Below are positions 56,678-64,000 of a stretch of 64,000 bases of DNA, piece after piece. The position numbers and the translations under genes were made by a program. The notes under the pieces are model-generated. The model had not been told where the DNA came from. It saw only the letters and a program-made list of their open reading frames with translations, and did not search any database. Positions within the stretch are counted from its first letter, which is position 1; every line of letters begins with the position of its first letter. The stretch is from Listeria booriae (GTDB taxonomy: Bacteria > Bacillota > Bacilli > Lactobacillales > Listeriaceae): positions 62,001 to 126,000 of the forward strand of contig NZ_JNFA01000025.1 in NCBI RefSeq assembly GCF_000766865.1, in the 5' to 3' direction.

Positions 56678-57406
56678 TTATCGTCTCGCAATATTCACCG
56701 TCGTAAACACGAATTTATCATACCGATGGCGCGACTTCGAATACTCAAACGCCATCCCATTATTCAAATAAACCGTCTGTTCTACTTCAATAACCGGGTC
56801 CGTATTCTCGCAATCCAAATACTGAAAATCCATCTCCGTCGGCTTATCCGCGCGAATCTGCTTATACGAACTCGCAATTTTCAAGTTCAGCTCTTCGCGA
56901 ATATATGAATAAATCGAATGCTCCAGCACTTGCTGCGTCACACCAGGAATAAGCGCCACTGGCATACTCGTATATTCCAAAACATACGGTTCACCGTCCA
57001 CAAGCCTCGCCCGAACAATATCATAAATCGGTGTCTCCAAATCTATATTTAACCGTTCCGCTACATATTCATCCGGAAACGTCACCTGAAAATGCACAAT
57101 TTTACTTTCCACATCGCGCCCCTCAAGCAACTTCGTAAATCCGTTAACCTCTTGACTATGAATATTTAACCGATCCATATCGAGTGCCGATTTAATAATA
57201 AACGTCCCGTGCCCCCGCTTCCGATACAATAACCCTTCCAAAACAAGAACTTCCAGTGCCTTTTTCATCGTCATACGGCTACAATCAAATTCTTTCGCAA
57301 GTGTCATTTCATCCGGAATCGGCTTATCAAGCGGATATTCATTAGCGAAAATACGCTTCTTCAACTCTTCCGCAATAAAACTATATTTTGTCTGATTTTT
57401 CGCCAT
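56678..57406 (-). CDS. GntR/HutC-family regulator with UTRA domain
   Basis: 242 aa from ATG 57406 (AGAGGTG upstream). GntR HTH at residues ~8-75 (SFIAEELKKRIFANEYPLDKPIPDEMTLAKEFDCSRMTMKKALEVLVLEGLLYRKRGHGTFI, split here for length) and a UTRA effector domain (LLEGRDVESKIVHF, YDIVRARLVDGEPYVLEYTSMP, FEYSKSRHRYDKF). UTRA domains bind phosphosugars. It lies directly downstream of the GH1 gene on the same strand, so it is the operon's own repressor; the effector is probably a 6-phospho-glucoside. Confidence 0.88.
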   Translation of the reverse strand: MAKNQTKYSFIAEELKKRIFANEYPLDKPIPDEMTLAKEFDCSRMTMKKALEVLVLEGLLYRKRGHGTFIIKSALDMDRLNIHSQEVNGFTKLLEGRDVESKIVHFQVTFPDEYVAERLNIDLETPIYDIVRARLVDGEPYVLEYTSMPVALIPGVTQQVLEHSIYSYIREELNLKIASSYKQIRADKPTEMDFQYLDCENTDPVIEVEQTVYLNNGMAFEYSKSRHRYDKFVFTTVNIARR

Positions 57407-57446
57407 GACGCTAAACACCTCTTTTTCTTTCTATTCTACCATAAAA

Positions 57447-58838
57447 TTAACCTTCAAAACCATGATTTTCAGACAGTTCTTTGTACCAACGACCCGAAGA
57501 CTTAATCGTCCGTTTGTAATTGTCATCCAAGTTCACTTCCACTAAACCATAACGATTTTTGTAAGCATTGGCCCAAGACCAGCAATCCATAAACGTCCAC
57601 AAATGATATCCTTTACAGTTCGCACCCTCATCCATGGCTTTGTGCAACCATCTCAAATGGTCTTTAATAAACGCGATTCGGTAGTGGTCATCAATCGAGC
57701 CATCGCTTGTGCGGTAACGATCTTCACCTTCCACACCCATCCCATTTTCCGAAATAAAGAACGGAATGTTGCCATAGTTATCACGCAAATTAATCGCAAT
57801 ATCATAAATCGCCTTCTCAAAAATTTCCCAACCGCGATACGGATTCATTTTCCGATATGGCATTTCATAGTTATCAAACAAATGCTCTGGCATAAATGGC
57901 GCATCTGGATGAGCCGCATATTCCTTCGCTTTCACACGGCGCGGTTGATAATAATTCACACCTAAAATATCGATAATATTGTTCTTAATAACCGCCAAAT
58001 CTTCCTCCGTATGCACTGGCACAGCATCATGCTCTTTCAAAATAGCCACTAAATCAGCAGGAAACTCGCCCTTTGTCACCGGATCCAAGAAACTACGATT
58101 AAAAATTAAGTCCGCAATATGAGACGCACGCAAATCAGCAGGATTTTGACTACGCGGATAAGAAGGCGTCAAGTTTAAAATAATTCCAATTTCGCCACCT
58201 TGATTTAACGCATGATATTCCTTCACAGCAAGCGCATGAGCTACCGTCGTATGATACGCCACTTGCGCCGCACGTTTAAAGTCCACGACATTCGGATAAT
58301 GCATATCATATAAATAACCCGCTTCCACAGGAACAATCGGTTCATTAAAAGTAAACCAATGCTTCACCTTATCCCCAAACAACTCAAAACACGTTTTTGC
58401 AAAAGTCGCGTAAGCAGAAACCACTTCACGATTTTCCCAACCGCCCAGTTCCTGCATCGACATCGGCATATCAAAATGATACAAGTTCATAAACGGCTCC
58501 ACACCATTCGCCAACATCTCATCAATCACGTTATTGTAGAATTCCACCGCTTTCGGATTCACTTCTCCAATACCATCAGGAATTAAGCGTGACCATTGAA
58601 TCGACGTCCGGAACGAATTATGCCCCGTTTCCTTCATCAATTGAATATCCTCTTTGTACTGATAGTAGAAATTCGATGTATTAGTAGGCCCAACATTATT
58701 GAAAAAGCGCCCCGGCTCCTCTTGATACCAATGATCCCAAATACTCGCCTTTCTTCCATCTACATCTGCCGCACCTTCCGTCTGTGGCCCCGAAGCCGCA
58801 CTACCCCACCAAAAATCTTTCGGAAATTCATATTTCAT
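57447..58838 (-). CDS. GH1 6-phospho-beta-glycosidase
   Basis: 463 aa, start ATG 58838 behind TTGGAGGTAG. (beta/alpha)8 barrel with acid/base Glu in WFTFNEPIVP and nucleophile Glu in FFISENGMG. Near the C-terminus it has CWSWANAYKNRYGL, which places Ser where beta-glucosidases have Glu and keeps the Tyr used by 6-phospho-glycosidases such as LacG; the Lys is offset by one residue. This favours 6-phospho-beta-glucosidase/galactosidase activity on PTS-delivered sugars. It is followed by its GntR regulator; no PTS genes are adjacent. Confidence 0.88.
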   Translation of the reverse strand: MKYEFPKDFWWGSAASGPQTEGAADVDGRKASIWDHWYQEEPGRFFNNVGPTNTSNFYYQYKEDIQLMKETGHNSFRTSIQWSRLIPDGIGEVNPKAVEFYNNVIDEMLANGVEPFMNLYHFDMPMSMQELGGWENREVVSAYATFAKTCFELFGDKVKHWFTFNEPIVPVEAGYLYDMHYPNVVDFKRAAQVAYHTTVAHALAVKEYHALNQGGEIGIILNLTPSYPRSQNPADLRASHIADLIFNRSFLDPVTKGEFPADLVAILKEHDAVPVHTEEDLAVIKNNIIDILGVNYYQPRRVKAKEYAAHPDAPFMPEHLFDNYEMPYRKMNPYRGWEIFEKAIYDIAINLRDNYGNIPFFISENGMGVEGEDRYRTSDGSIDDHYRIAFIKDHLRWLHKAMDEGANCKGYHLWTFMDCWSWANAYKNRYGLVEVNLDDNYKRTIKSSGRWYKELSENHGFEG

Positions 58839-58886
58839 TTTAGCTACCTCCAAATGACAAGCCATCTAAGCCTGTTTAATAACTTT

Positions 58887-58924
58887 ATTATACCCTATTT
58901 AATTAAAAGTATAAACTTATAAAC
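58887..58924 (-). promoter_or_regulatory. Promoter and candidate GntR operator of glycosidase operon
   Basis: On the minus strand TATAAT (58887-58892) lies about 50 bases before the GH1 start. Overlapping the -35 is AGTATAAACTTATAAACG (58907-58924), a repeat of TATAAAC that resembles GntR operators. Confidence 0.45.
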
Positions 58925-59016
58925 GAATAAAGTAGTATATAAAAACAAAAAACCATCATCATGACGGTTTCGGAAATAACAATTCAATTTGTGATGAAAA
59001 ATACAAAGAATCTTGC

Positions 59017-59022
59017 TATAAT
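59017..59022 (+). promoter_or_regulatory. Extended -10 of toxin mRNA
   Basis: TTGCTATAAT has the TGnTATAAT form and needs no good -35. It lies about 90 bases before the toxin peptide. Confidence 0.55.
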
Positions 59023-59113
59023 GAACTTAGTAGAAAAGTGAAGATGGTGGCTATCAACATAAAGGCGGTGATGCTTATGAAAAATAAGATAATCCCTTTG
59101 GAAAGGTTCAGCA

Positions 59114-59224
59114 TTGTCAGTTGCAGAAGCAATTGCGCTCATGATTGGTTTTGGAAGCTTTACGGTTTCCTTAATCGGTTTAGTAGTTGTGATTGTTAAA
59201 TCTGTGGACAAAGACAAAGAGTAA
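59114..59224 (+). CDS. Hol_Tox-like type I toxin peptide
   Basis: 36 aa if started at TTG 59114, which has GAAAGG 7 bases upstream: a peptide MSVAEAIALMIGFGSF, TVSLIGLVVVIV, KSVDKDKE. One membrane span and a charged tail match the putative holin-like toxin family (PF16935) and type I toxins like BsrE. A stronger ribosome site (AAGGCGGTG) leads to ATG 59077, but that frame (KNKIIPLERF...) ends in unrelated sequence; a single-base deletion near 59107 would fuse it to the toxin frame. So either the TTG start is real, or the gene is frameshifted. Its stop lies in the hairpin shared with the antisense RNA. Confidence 0.6.
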   Translation: MSVAEAIALMIGFGSFTVSLIGLVVVIVKSVDKDKE

Positions 59225-59263
59225 CCGCCTATCTCACTTTGACGAGGTGATAGATGGTTACTC
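59219..59263. terminator. Shared hairpin at toxin 3' end
   Basis: GAGTAACC...CTATC and GATAG...GGTTACTC pair imperfectly across about 45 bases. On the minus strand it is followed by TTTGTCTTTG, so it can end the antisense RNA while overlapping the toxin stop. Confidence 0.55.
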
Positions 59264-59340
59264 ACATTTAAACTAAGTCACCGTCTTTAACGGTTTCTAC
59301 TTATTAGGGAGACTGTGTGTCGAGCACAGTCTTCTTTTCA
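59225..59340 (-). ncRNA. Putative antisense antitoxin RNA
   Basis: A minus-strand promoter with TTGCGG (59369-59374), a 17-base spacer and TACAAT (59346-59351) preceded by TGG would start an RNA near 59340. It would run through the GACTGTG hairpin and end at the 59219-59263 hairpin, antisense to the 3' end of the toxin mRNA, like TxpA-RatA and Fst systems. Confidence 0.5.
59310..59338 (+). terminator. Toxin mRNA terminator
   Basis: GACTGTG-TGTCGAG-CACAGTC followed by TTCTTTT, about 90 bases past the toxin stop. Confidence 0.7.
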
Positions 59341-59443
59341 TGTCCATTGTACCAAAAATCCATTTTCTCCGCAAGGCTCAAAGAGAAACAATCCCTCAAA
59401 ATCTACTTGCTAACCTCTGTCAATTGAGCTAAAATAAGAAGAT

Positions 59444-59510
59444 GTCGTATATGTCTGGGAATAGGGCCCGGACGTTTCTACTCAGCTACCGTAAATGGCT
59501 GAACTACGAG
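59444..59510 (+). ncRNA. Purine (guanine-type) riboswitch aptamer
   Basis: P1 arms TCGTA/TACGA close the aptamer. Conserved elements appear in order: TATATGTCTGGGAATA, CCCGGACGTTTCTAC and CCGTAAAT, ending in GGCTGAACTACGA. The C before TACGA corresponds to C74, which gives guanine/hypoxanthine rather than adenine specificity. It sits 101 bases before the purine permease. Confidence 0.88.
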
Positions 59511-59518
59511 CAATAGCA

Positions 59519-59556
59519 TATGCAGTCTCTTTTGTTCAGGGACCGTTCTTTTTTGC
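59519..59556 (+). terminator. Riboswitch terminator
   Basis: GCAGTCTC-loop-GGGACCG followed by TTCTTTTTT, between the aptamer and the ribosome site; ligand binding to the aptamer should favour it. Confidence 0.65.
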
Positions 59557-59610
59557 GATGGCTCATCTTTGAAAAATGTGCGACAACACAATTCAGGGAG
59601 GCTTTTTTTA

Positions 59611-60906
59611 ATGGAGAAATTGTTTAAACTGCAAGAAAATAAGACAACGGTTAAAACGGAAATCTTGGCGGGGTTAACGACTTTCTTGTCGATGGCGTAC
59701 ATATTATTTGTCAATCCATCTGCGCTTTCTACAACAGGAATGGACATGAGCGCAGTGTTTGTCGCTACGGCTCTAGCGGCTGTGGTTGGTTCGCTACTTA
59801 TGGGACTTATCGCAAACTATCCGATTGGGTTGGCACCTGGGATTGGACTTAGTTCCTTCTTCGCGTACACGGTTTGTGCACAGTGGGGCATTCCTTGGGA
59901 AACGGCATTATCTGGTGTTTTAGTATCAGGTTGTGTGTTTATCGTTCTTACGGTAACAGGTATTCGTGAAAAAATTATCAATGCGATTCCAACTGAACTA
60001 AAATTCGCTGTTGGGGCTGGGATTGGCTTTTTCATCGCTTTTCTTGGTTTGAAAAACGCGGGAATTATTGTTGGGAATAAGGCTACGCTTGTGGCACTTG
60101 GTGATTTACATAACAGTGCGGTATTGCTAGCTGTTTTTGGTATTGTTGTAACGATTATTTTAATGACGTTAAATATTAATGGGGCGATTTTTATTGGGAT
60201 GGCGGCAACGGTCATTGTCGGGATGATTTTTCAACTGATTGATGTTCCGACGCAAATTGTGGCGCCAATTCCAGATATTACGCCTACTTTTGGGCAAGCG
60301 ATTTTCCATCTTGGTGATATTTTTACGCCGCAGATGTTAATCGTGATTTTGACATTCTTCTTTATTGATTTCTTTGATACGGCGGGAACGCTTGTGGCTG
60401 TGGCGAATCAGGCTGGTTTTATGAAAGATAATAAAGTGCCGCGCGCAACTCGTGCTTTGTTTGCGGATTCTTCGGCTACGATTGTTGGGTCGATTCTTGG
60501 GACTTCGACGACAACTTCTTATGTAGAGTCTACAGCGGGTGTTGCGGTTGGTGGTCGTACTGGTTTGACCGCGATTGTGATTGCGATTTGTTTTGGGTTA
60601 TCGATGTTCTTCTCGCCTTTACTCGGGGTGATTACAAGTGCGGTGACGACGCCAGCTCTTGTGATTGTCGGGATTTTGATGATTGGCAATGTCGCACATA
60701 TCGATTGGTCAAAATTCGAGATTGCTGTGCCGTGTTTCATGGTTATTTTGATGATGGTACTTAGCTTCTCGATTGCTTCGGGGATTGCATTAGGATTTAT
60801 TTTCTATCCGATTACGATGTTCTTTAAAGGCCGTTACAAAGAGGTTCACCCAATTATGTATATTTTGATGGTCTTGTTTATTTTATATTTTGTATTTATT
60901 GTTTAA
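59611..60906 (+). CDS. pbuG: AzgA/PbuG-family hypoxanthine-guanine permease
   Basis: 431 aa from ATG 59611 behind AGGGAGG; an upstream frame from 59569 precedes that site. NCS2/AzgA hallmarks: LAGLTTFLSMAYILFVNPSALS, AGIGFFIAFLGLKNAGIIV, FFFIDFFDTAGTLVAVANQAG and SATIVGSILGTSTTTSYVES. About thirteen helices. The guanine-type riboswitch upstream implies guanine/hypoxanthine import that is shut when purines are plentiful. The gene symbol is by family and context. Confidence 0.9.
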   Translation: MEKLFKLQENKTTVKTEILAGLTTFLSMAYILFVNPSALSTTGMDMSAVFVATALAAVVGSLLMGLIANYPIGLAPGIGLSSFFAYTVCAQWGIPWETALSGVLVSGCVFIVLTVTGIREKIINAIPTELKFAVGAGIGFFIAFLGLKNAGIIVGNKATLVALGDLHNSAVLLAVFGIVVTIILMTLNINGAIFIGMAATVIVGMIFQLIDVPTQIVAPIPDITPTFGQAIFHLGDIFTPQMLIVILTFFFIDFFDTAGTLVAVANQAGFMKDNKVPRATRALFADSSATIVGSILGTSTTTSYVESTAGVAVGGRTGLTAIVIAICFGLSMFFSPLLGVITSAVTTPALVIVGILMIGNVAHIDWSKFEIAVPCFMVILMMVLSFSIASGIALGFIFYPITMFFKGRYKEVHPIMYILMVLFILYFVFIV

Positions 60907-60908
60907 CA

Positions 60909-60945
60909 AAAAGAGGCATCGCAAAAATCGCGGTGCCTCTTTTTT
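60909..60945. terminator. Bidirectional terminator
   Basis: AAAAAGAGGCATCGC...GCGGTGCCTCTTTTT hairpin between the permease and the convergent hisJ. Confidence 0.85.
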
Positions 60946-61777
60946 ATTGATGTTTTTCATAATAATCATAGCCTCGACCGATGTCTTCTAGGGCATGTGA
61001 GTCGGAGCCGTAGATGAGTTCGATGCCGAGTGATTGGGCAACTTGCGCGATGTCTAGTGGTGGATAGGTTTCTTGGCAAAATTCTTTGTAGAGTCCTGCG
61101 GTGTTCCAATCTAGTTGGTATTGCTGAGCTTTTACTTCTTTTAAAAGTTGGGATACTTGGTCACGCGCGGCGCCTGTGATTGCTGTTTGTTCGTTTTTGA
61201 AATAATGTTGGAATTTCTGACATAGTGAAATATGGCCGAGTCGTCGTGGTTTGGCTGGTCCTAAATCGGCAAACAACGATTCGCGGATAATGCTATAGTA
61301 CGCCTTTTGAATCGCGGCAAAACTTCCATAATGCTTCCAAATTCCCGCTTCGAAATCAGTTGCTGAAAAATCGATGAAACGCCAACCATCCACGCCAGGC
61401 ATGAAATGAAGCGATAAAACACTGTCATCCATCTGCGAACCATATTCCCGAAGTAGCGCTCGTGTATCTGCTTCAAATCCTGGCAAGAAGTCGACTTCAA
61501 GACCAACGTGAATGCGAATTTGATCTTTGTATTTCTGTTTCATTTCGTGCGCTTTCTTGAAATACGCGTCCAACTGATCCCAGCGGAGTACCGCGGTTGC
61601 AATGTCTTCTGGTGAATTCGCAATCTCCCGTTCGAAAGCTACAGGCATTGGTGGGTGCTCGGTAATCGAATAATCGGTGAAGCCAAGCCCAATTGCTTTT
61701 TCAATCATCGTCTCGACTAAATCTCCAGAACCGTGCGGGCAAAACTCTGTATGCGTGTGGCCGTCCCATTTCTTCAT
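60944..61777 (-). CDS. hisJ: Histidinol-phosphatase (PHP family)
   Basis: 277 aa. The PHP metal motif DGHTHTEFCPHG is at the N-terminus; further metal ligands appear in YSITEHPPMP, VGLEVDFLPG and LIYGSDSHALEDIG. It hydrolyses histidinol phosphate, step eight of histidine synthesis. It is divergent from hisZ and separate from hisGD, as in other Listeria. A GAGCGATG site precedes the ATG. Confidence 0.9.
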   Translation of the reverse strand: MKKWDGHTHTEFCPHGSGDLVETMIEKAIGLGFTDYSITEHPPMPVAFEREIANSPEDIATAVLRWDQLDAYFKKAHEMKQKYKDQIRIHVGLEVDFLPGFEADTRALLREYGSQMDDSVLSLHFMPGVDGWRFIDFSATDFEAGIWKHYGSFAAIQKAYYSIIRESLFADLGPAKPRRLGHISLCQKFQHYFKNEQTAITGAARDQVSQLLKEVKAQQYQLDWNTAGLYKEFCQETYPPLDIAQVAQSLGIELIYGSDSHALEDIGRGYDYYEKHQ

Positions 61778-61962
61778 CTATCATCGCTCCTCTTTTCCCT
61801 CATTATAACATTGCTGAAAATTCTAGTCATGCTTTCCTTATAAAATATTTCATTTTTCTGATATAATGGACAAAAGAATAATTGGGCTTTATCTATTTAC
61901 AAAAACGCTTTACTCTGCTAATATGCTAATATGTTAAAGTTTATTGAAGAAGGAGCTTAGAT

Positions 61963-63123
61963 ATGAAATGGAATCGGAATTTACCCATCGGGACTAGAGA
62001 TAAGCTTTTTAAGGAAGCGGCGTCGGCTTATGATATGGAGCATCAGGTGAATCGGTCGTTTCATGCGCGAGGCTATCAGCGGATTGAGACGCCTGTCATT
62101 GAATTTGATGATGTTTTTTCGGCAATTAATGATATGAATTTGTATCGCTTTTTTGATAAGAAAGGTCGGTTGACGGTGCTTCGGCCGGATATGACTTCTC
62201 CGATTGGGCGTGTGATTAGTACGACTGGGGTGACGCCACCTTTGAAACTTTGCTACAGCGGCAAGGTTTTTCGGGCTAATGAGGAACTTGCGGGTGAGCG
62301 GAATGAGATGACGCAGGCTGGGATTGAGATTATTGGCTTTGCTTCGATTAAGGCGGAGATTGAATGTATTACGAGCGCGATTGGCGTTTTGAAACAGCTT
62401 GGGATTACGGATTTCCAAATTGAAATTGGGCATGCGGCGATCTATCAGGCGATTGTGCAGACGCTCGGTTTGCAGGAAAATGATGAGGAAGCCTTTCGCC
62501 AAGCCTTGCAAAATAAGAGTTTGTTTGGGATTCGGTCGTTTGTGGCGAGTCATCCGAGTGCGATGGATGCGTTTATTTTGGCATTGCCGCGATTGTTTGG
62601 TTCGGTGGATACGATTCAAGAAGCGCGGGATTTGACGGATAATGTCGTGATTTTGGAGGCGCTGGCGCAGATGGAGACGATTGTGCAGATTGTGGATGCG
62701 CCGGAACATTTGTCGGTGGATATTGGGCTCGTGCAGGAATTGCATTATTATACGGGGGCGATTTTTCGGGGCTATGCGGATATGTCGGCGGTTCATTTCT
62801 TGAGCGGCGGTCGCTATGATTCGCTGTTCGCGCAATTTGGCGAAGATAACTGGCCTGCGGTTGGGCTGGCGCTGAATTTGGATGAGATTGTATCCTTGAA
62901 ACGCCGTACGTTGAAAAATAAAGATGCAGATGCGAAAGTTTTTATTCATTATTCGCTGGAAACGACGCAGCTCGCTGAAGAAGTGCTGGCGCAGACGCCG
63001 AATGCTTCGCTTAGTTTTTTCGATGAATTGTCGGAAAGTATTGCTTACGCGGAAAAATGGCAATTTAGTAAACTCATCGATGTTAGCAACAATACGATTC
63101 TGGAATTGGAGGTCACATCATGA
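61963..63123 (+). CDS. hisZ: ATP phosphoribosyltransferase regulatory subunit
   Basis: 386 aa, class II aaRS-like. N-terminal [22 protein letters not shown] and motif 2 region [15 protein letters not shown] and [14 protein letters not shown] resemble histidyl-tRNA synthetase, but the C-terminal anticodon-binding domain is absent and the motif 3 region reads [16 protein letters not shown]. It activates the short HisG. GAAGGAG precedes ATG 61963; its stop overlaps hisG by four bases. No T-box leader was identified. Confidence 0.92.
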   Translation: MKWNRNLPIGTRDKLFKEAASAYDMEHQVNRSFHARGYQRIETPVIEFDDVFSAINDMNLYRFFDKKGRLTVLRPDMTSPIGRVISTTGVTPPLKLCYSGKVFRANEELAGERNEMTQAGIEIIGFASIKAEIECITSAIGVLKQLGITDFQIEIGHAAIYQAIVQTLGLQENDEEAFRQALQNKSLFGIRSFVASHPSAMDAFILALPRLFGSVDTIQEARDLTDNVVILEALAQMETIVQIVDAPEHLSVDIGLVQELHYYTGAIFRGYADMSAVHFLSGGRYDSLFAQFGEDNWPAVGLALNLDEIVSLKRRTLKNKDADAKVFIHYSLETTQLAEEVLAQTPNASLSFFDELSESIAYAEKWQFSKLIDVSNNTILELEVTS

Positions 63124-63755
63124 AATCATTACAAATCGCGTTAACGAAAGGACGCTTGGAGAAATCCGCCGTGGCACTTCTTGAAAAGGCTGGTGTCAAT
63201 TGCGATATGCTACATGAGAAAAGTCGAAAATTGATTTTTGCGAGTGAGACGGAGCCTTATTCTTTTATTTTGGCAAAGGCGCCAGATGTGACGACGTATG
63301 TGAAGCATGGCGTCGCGGATATTGGGATTGTTGGAAAAGACGTCTTGATGGAGCAGGACAAGGAACATTACGAGATGCTTGATTTGAAAATTGGGCAATG
63401 CCAGTTCTGTTTGGCTTCGACGCCAAGTTATGATCCGAGTGATTACCGACGCAAAATTATTGCAACGAAGTACCCTACTGTCGCTACGAAATATTTTCGC
63501 GAACGTGGTGAGGATGTCGAGATTATCAAGATTGAAGGTTCTGTTGAGATGGCGCCGATTCTCGGTTTGGCGGACGCGATTATTGATATTGTAGAAACTG
63601 GTTCGACATTACGGGAAAATGGTTTGGTCATTTTTGATACGATGTACGCTATTTCGGCACGCCTGATTGTGAATAAGGCATCGCTGAAACGGAACAAGGC
63701 GCAAATTTTTGAGTTGATTGATCGGTTGGAAAATACGTTGGAGGTGGATGCGTAA
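63120..63755 (+). CDS. hisG: ATP phosphoribosyltransferase, short form
   Basis: 211 aa, lacking the C-terminal regulatory domain, as expected with HisZ. Motifs: [36 protein letters not shown], and the PRPP-binding [26 protein letters not shown]. It catalyses ATP plus PRPP to phosphoribosyl-ATP, the first step of histidine synthesis. Overlaps hisZ and touches hisD (TAATG). Confidence 0.95.
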   Translation: MKSLQIALTKGRLEKSAVALLEKAGVNCDMLHEKSRKLIFASETEPYSFILAKAPDVTTYVKHGVADIGIVGKDVLMEQDKEHYEMLDLKIGQCQFCLASTPSYDPSDYRRKIIATKYPTVATKYFRERGEDVEIIKIEGSVEMAPILGLADAIIDIVETGSTLRENGLVIFDTMYAISARLIVNKASLKRNKAQIFELIDRLENTLEVDA

Positions 63756-64000
63756 TGCGATTTATTACTGGAAGCAAAGAGGAGATTTTAGGACAGTTAC
63801 ATAGTTTTTCTGGCGATGATGTGCAAGCGGAAACGGAAGCCGCAGTGAAAGCGATTATTGCGGAGGTTCGCGCGGATGGTGATGATGCCTTGTTTCGCTT
63901 TACGGAGCGATTTGACGGGGTGAAATTGACTGATTTTAAGGTACCACAAGATGCCTTGGAGCAGGCGTTAGATCAAGTGGAGCCTGATTTTATCGCAGCT
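63755..64000 (+). CDS. hisD: Histidinol dehydrogenase, 3' end outside window
   Basis: Opens at ATG 63755 sharing one base with the hisG stop, and stays open to the window edge (82 codons). The N-terminus RFITGSKEEILGQLH, AEVRADGDDALFRFTERFDGVKL matches HisD. This enzyme makes histidine from histidinol in two NAD steps. The rest of the operon lies beyond the window. Confidence 0.92.
   Translation, partial: MRFITGSKEEILGQLHSFSGDDVQAETEAAVKAIIAEVRADGDDALFRFTERFDGVKLTDFKVPQDALEQALDQVEPDFIAA

Larger units (their letters stand above)
58839..59610. other. 772-base intergenic region: GH1 promoter, type I toxin locus, purine riboswitch
   Basis: The whole spacer is accounted for by the GH1 promoter and operator (58887-58924), the Hol_Tox-like peptide with its promoter (59017-59022) and antisense RNA (59219-59340), and the purine riboswitch with terminator (59444-59556). 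Apart from these nothing else was recognised. Confidence 0.6.

Noticed and set aside
61797-61962. T-box leader before hisZ
   Set aside because: The T-box core and a long leader with a terminator are absent; only a short spacer with GCTAATAT repeats is present.
61981-63063. Long minus-strand open frame (360 codons) opposite hisZ
   Set aside because: It is the complement of a clear HisZ coding frame, is very rich in Arg and Asn, and has no ribosome site.

Overview
The window looks like Listeria (Bacillota) chromosome, probably not L. monocytogenes itself. The clearest markers are iap/p60 (SH3b, LysM and NlpC/P60 domains) next to a divergent secA2, a WxL surface protein beside an Mga-type regulator, and the block methyltransferase / GntR / GH1 glycosidase / purine permease / hisJ / hisZ-hisG-hisD, whose order I recall from L. 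monocytogenes. The species cannot be fixed by eye.

Layout. 1-6.2 kb is the minus-strand end of a surface-polysaccharide cluster: UDP-ManNAc-type dehydrogenase, two GT4 glycosyltransferases, a coiled-coil protein and a CgeB-like glycosyltransferase running off the left edge. 6.2-15.3 kb is a cell-envelope region: a lipoprotein, a 1700-aa beta-helix/Ig-like secreted protein, about 1.1 kb without convincing genes, an Mga-like regulator and a WxL protein. 15.3-30.4 kb is mostly metabolism and transport: a MerR/reductase pair, a GRP-family transporter, a heterodimeric ABC exporter, a YeiH/LysR pair, an amino-acid permease, three unknown genes and an AI-2E transporter. 30.4-35.1 kb holds secA2 and iap. 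35.1-38.5 kb holds a methyltransferase, DUF1801, GrpB, a 33-aa membrane protein and an NmrA-like protein.

38.6-46.5 kb is a type I-B CRISPR-Cas locus on the minus strand (cas6-cas8b-cas7-cas5-cas3-[deletion]-cas2-array of 15 repeats). cas4 is missing and cas1 survives only as its last 44 codons, so interference genes look intact but acquisition should be dead. A terminator-like hairpin sits between cas5 and cas3.

46.6-51.2 kb carries an oxidoreductase/hydrolase/PC4 trio, a split ThrE-type exporter, an FMN reductase and an AbrB-Doc toxin-antitoxin pair. 51.2-56.3 kb is a two-component system plus three-gene ABC-2 exporter resembling LnrJK-LnrLMN. 56.3-64 kb has a long imperfect inverted repeat, a glycosidase/GntR operon, a type I toxin-antitoxin locus (Hol_Tox-like peptide with convergent antisense RNA), a purine riboswitch ahead of an AzgA-family permease, hisJ, and the start of the his operon.

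How parts work together: SecA2 probably exports p60; the LysR, MerR, Mga and GntR regulators sit next to their likely targets; the riboswitch controls the purine permease; the two-component system probably controls the ABC-2 exporter. The most unusual points are the adaptation-deleted CRISPR locus with its internal attenuator, the type I toxin locus, the carboxylesterase-like protein lacking its nucleophile, and the 56.4-kb inverted repeat.
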